A DNA stretch of 17,238 nucleotides, taken from positions 1-17,238 of the forward strand of contig QILH01000126.1 of NCBI GenBank assembly GCA_003233255.1, in the 5' to 3' direction. Shown here one piece after another: positions 15,334 through 17,238 of the stretch. Position numbers and translations under genes: made by a program. Position 1 is the stretch's first letter. The number at the start of each line of letters is the position of its first letter. Source of the DNA: Gammaproteobacteria bacterium. Lineage in GTDB: Bacteria; Pseudomonadota; Gammaproteobacteria; UBA6429; Thiohalophilaceae. A model generated the notes under the pieces. That model saw only the letters and a program-made list of their open reading frames with translations. It ran no database searches and was not told where the DNA came from.

Positions 15334-15495
15334 TTATTTAGTTAAAATCAATTTATCCTGGCGAGTGATCCGCAACCGGTACGCATGGCCAGCATGTTCG
15401 ATCCGGATCTCCTGCTGGCCGCGAAAAAGATCACGGCTGTCATATCTTCTTTCGGCAGTTTCAGTGGCTGGCGGAACAGTCATTTTCTCTTTCAT
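15334..15495 (-). CDS. hemP: Hemin uptake protein HemP
   Basis: HemP is a very small protein usually encoded beside haem or siderophore receptors; in some bacteria it activates haem-uptake gene expression. The C-terminal half shows the family core RYDSRDLFRGQQEIRIEHAG, then HAYRLRITRQDKLILTK, ending in two TAA codons. I chose the ATG at 15493-15495, giving 53 residues with an N-terminal tail MKEKMTVPPATETAE. The ribosome binding site there is only fair (AGAGAAG). The frame remains open to a GTG at 15612 (92 residues), and GTG codons at 15552 and 15612 or the ATG at 15483 are alternatives. It diverges from a TonB-dependent receptor and has a strong-looking promoter with a Fur box next to it. 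Confidence 0.85.
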   Translation of the reverse strand: MKEKMTVPPATETAERRYDSRDLFRGQQEIRIEHAGHAYRLRITRQDKLILTK

Positions 15496-15637
15496 GGCTC
15501 TATTTTCTTCTCTTACATGGGCTTCATCATCCCTGGACTGATGCAATTTCACTGATATCGTGTTTCCAGGTTGTAAGCCAGGCACCCTTCGTACTCTCAG
15601 CTTTCGGATCACGAACTCATCACATCACGGAATGCAA

Positions 15638-15665
15638 ATAATATCAGCTGTCACCTGAATGTCAA
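15638..15665 (-). promoter_or_regulatory. Predicted sigma70 promoter of hemP
   Basis: On the minus strand a perfect TTGACA (15660-15665) and TATTAT (15638-15643, five of six) are separated by 16 nt. Transcription would begin near 15631, giving a leader of about 136 nt to the preferred hemP ATG, or 19 nt to the GTG at 15612. The Fur-like box begins 6 nt upstream of the -35. Confidence 0.6.
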
Positions 15666-15671
15666 TAGGAA

Positions 15672-15686
15672 TGAGAATGATTTACA
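15672..15686. promoter_or_regulatory. Fur box between hemP and the TonB-dependent receptor gene
   Basis: TGAGAATGATTTACA matches the 7-1-7 Fur consensus TGATAATGATTATCA at 12 of 15 positions, and further TTACAT repeats follow on the receptor side. The site lies between two diverging promoter predictions, 6 nt from the hemP -35 and abutting the receptor -35. A single Fur-bound region could therefore repress both genes when iron is plentiful. The gene content (HemP, TonB-dependent receptor) supports iron control. Confidence 0.75.
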
Positions 15687-15715
15687 TTTACATTTACGCT
15701 TATTCCAGTCATAAT
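15687..15715 (+). promoter_or_regulatory. Predicted sigma70 promoter of the TonB-dependent receptor gene
   Basis: TTTACA (15687-15692) and CATAAT (15710-15715), each five of six to consensus, are separated by 17 nt. The start would be near 15722, leaving a leader of about 138 nt before the GTG at 15861. The -35 directly follows the Fur box. Confidence 0.5.
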
Positions 15716-15784
15716 TCCACCAAGCCAGCCAATCAACCCCCACGGGCCAATCCTAGCCAGCCAGTCAATCCGCTCCTGCTCCAG

Positions 15785-15798
15785 CACTATATATAGTG
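15785..15798. repeat. Perfect 14-bp palindrome in the receptor leader
   Basis: CACTATATATAGTG is a perfect palindrome located 62 bp before the receptor start codon. It could be an operator for a second regulator, or a hairpin in the leader. It also resembles overlapping -10 elements (TATAGT), but no matching -35 is present 17 nt upstream. Confidence 0.4.
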
Positions 15799-15860
15799 TA
15801 TAGCGCTTTCGCATGGCGGTTTCATAGCACATTTGAAAACTAAATTGAGGAAGTTACAAA

Positions 15861-17238
15861 GTGAAAAAACATAACAGTTTATTTCGTAACGCTTTCGTCA
15901 TCTCGACGCTAGGCCTGGCCATACCCGCTGGGGCTGCCGATAATGATGGAGCAAGCACGGATTCGGATGCCAAAATACTGGACAAGGTAATGGTCATCGG
16001 CAATCCGGCCAATATTGACGACATGCCAGGATCCGCCCAGGTCATCACCCGGACGGAAATCCGCCAACAAAGTTACGACGACGTGAGCCAGGTACTGCGC
16101 AAGGTGCCGGGGGTCAACGTGCGGAGCGAATTCGGTTTCGGACTATTCCCCAGTATCAGTCTGAGAGGCGTGGACACCACTCGTAGCGCCAAAGTCACCA
16201 TCATGGAGGACGGCGTACTGATGGCACCGGCACCTTATTCTGCACCCGCCGCCTACTATTCGCCTACCGTGGGACGTATGAGTGGTCTGGAGGTATTGAA
16301 GGGATCGAGCCAGATCAAGTACGGCCCGCATATTACTGGCGGGGTAATCAATTATCTATCGACACCGATTCCACTCAAGGAGACCCTCTATCTCAAATCC
16401 CTGATGGGCAGCTTTGGTGAACTGCGCACCCAGGCTTATCTCGGCAATACCATTGATACCGATGCCGGTAAGTTTGGATTTCTATTTGAAGGTTATCGCC
16501 GTCAGAACGACGGATTTAAAACCATCGATGAAACCCCTGATTTCCGTGACGGAAATGATACGGGCTTTTCAAAAACGGATGGCATGATCAAGCTTTCCTG
16601 GGAGCCGGATAGCAAGATCTATCAGCGTCTGGAGTTCAAATACGGCCGCAATGAGCTGGATGCTAACGAGACCTACCTGGGATTGAGCGAGGCCGATTTC
16701 CAGGCGAACCCTCAGCGCCGTTATTCGGCATCACGCTTTGACAACATTAGCACACAGCAGGATAACAACTATCTGCGTTATGCCATCAGTCCAACGGATA
16801 ATCTGGATATTATCACGACGCTTTATTCGACGGATTTCAAACGTAACTGGTACAAGCTCAAAGATCTGCGCAATGTAAACGGGAATACCCTCGGGCTGTC
16901 CGCAGCCCTGGCCGGAGCCCAAAATGGTGAAGGTCTGGCCTGTCTGCAAGGCAACCTTGAATGTACCTTACGCGTACGCGCCAACAACCGCGCATACAAC
17001 GCCCGAGGTATCGAGTCCGTCAGCTACTACCGCTTTGGCTCAGAATCTGTGCAACACGAAATCGCCGTCGGTGCCCGTTTACACCAGGACGAGGTACGCC
17101 GCTTCCAGCGGGATGATGACTATGCCCAGGCAGCCAATGGCACCATATCTGGCATGACGCCGGGCACCCCCGGCGGTGCCGGTGATCGTTTGCAAAAAAC
17201 CGAGGCACTGGCCCTGTTTGTTCAGGACACCATTACTT
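15861..17238 (+). CDS. FecA-like TonB-dependent outer-membrane receptor, 5' part
   Basis: The frame is open from a GTG at 15861 to the right edge (459 codons seen) and is incomplete. A GAGGAAG ribosome binding site lies 7 nt upstream and an in-frame TGA at 15846 rules out an earlier start. Residues 1-25 are a signal peptide (ISTLGLAIPAGA). A possible TonB box (DKVMVIG) follows near residue 42, then the plug domain with VITRTEI, VLRKVPGVNV, ISLRGVD, IMEDGVLMAPAPYSAPAAYYSP, GLEVLKGSSQIKYGPHITGGVINY. That part resembles ferric dicitrate receptor FecA, but there is no N-terminal signalling domain, so it should not act through an anti-sigma factor. The beta-barrel follows. Cys361 and Cys368 could form a loop disulfide. 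HemP nearby and the Fur box suggest an iron carrier or haem as substrate; which one cannot be told. Confidence 0.94.
   Translation, partial: MKKHNSLFRNAFVISTLGLAIPAGAADNDGASTDSDAKILDKVMVIGNPANIDDMPGSAQVITRTEIRQQSYDDVSQVLRKVPGVNVRSEFGFGLFPSISLRGVDTTRSAKVTIMEDGVLMAPAPYSAPAAYYSPTVGRMSGLEVLKGSSQIKYGPHITGGVINYLSTPIPLKETLYLKSLMGSFGELRTQAYLGNTIDTDAGKFGFLFEGYRRQNDGFKTIDETPDFRDGNDTGFSKTDGMIKLSWEPDSKIYQRLEFKYGRNELDANETYLGLSEADFQANPQRRYSASRFDNISTQQDNNYLRYAISPTDNLDIITTLYSTDFKRNWYKLKDLRNVNGNTLGLSAALAGAQNGEGLACLQGNLECTLRVRANNRAYNARGIESVSYYRFGSESVQHEIAVGARLHQDEVRRFQRDDDYAQAANGTISGMTPGTPGGAGDRLQKTEALALFVQDTIT

Larger units (their letters stand above)
15496..15860. other. hemP / TonB-receptor control region and receptor leader
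   Basis: This 365-bp stretch contains the two divergent promoters and the Fur box listed separately, plus the optional N-terminal extension of hemP (15496-15612). The receptor leader carries an imperfect direct repeat AGCCAGCCAATCAA (15723-15736) and AGCCAGCCAGTCAAT (15755-15769). It also carries a perfect 14-bp palindrome CACTATATATAGTG (15785-15798). A GAGGAAG ribosome binding site lies at 15847-15853. I see no further gene. Confidence 0.55.

Noticed and set aside
15278..15541. 87-codon open frame on the plus strand
   Set aside because: It is antisense to hemP, whose conserved C-terminal core is clear, and shows no domain.

Overview
The window looks like chromosomal DNA from a gammaproteobacterium of moderate to low GC. 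Pointers are a 14-subunit-type nuo operon with separate nuoC and nuoD, the ubiT/ubiU/ubiV set for oxygen-independent ubiquinone synthesis, FNR-type and Fur-type sites, and a hemP gene beside a TonB-dependent receptor. The UbiUVT set also occurs in alpha- and betaproteobacteria, so the class is an inference and I cannot name a genus.

Region 1 (1-9829, minus strand) is the complex I operon nuoA-B-C-D-E-F-G-H-I-J-K-L, transcribed right to left. nuoL is cut by the left edge, and nuoM and nuoN would lie beyond it. The genes are tightly packed, with ATGA or TAATG junctions and short overlaps. All the expected Fe-S ligands of NuoB, E, F, G and I are readable, except that NuoG lacks the optional N7 cluster. 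A 413-bp spacer (9830-10242) carries the likely nuo promoter.

Region 2 (10243-10821, plus strand) is a secreted chalcone-isomerase-like protein of unknown role.

Region 3 (about 11010-15185) is the most interesting part. ubiT (plus strand) converges on a minus-strand operon of a TatD-associated-type radical SAM gene, a YhcC-like radical SAM gene, ubiU and ubiV. Both transcription units start at an FNR box (one perfect, one with 9 of 10 consensus bases) placed about 41 bp before a plausible start site. UbiU and UbiV keep the four-cysteine patterns of their 4Fe-4S clusters, in UbiV with Cys39 at the same position as in E. coli. The arrangement reads as an anaerobically induced ubiquinone module with two radical SAM proteins of unknown function built into it. 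A 13-codon ORF with a good ribosome binding site directly precedes ubiV, and ubiT and ubiV overlap tail to tail by 17 bp.

Region 4 (about 15240-17238) is visibly GC-richer. hemP (minus strand) and a FecA-like TonB-dependent receptor (plus strand, cut by the right edge) diverge from a shared control region with a Fur box between two sigma70-like promoters. This is an iron or haem uptake locus, possibly acquired separately.

I saw no tRNA, rRNA, transposase, CRISPR array or origin.
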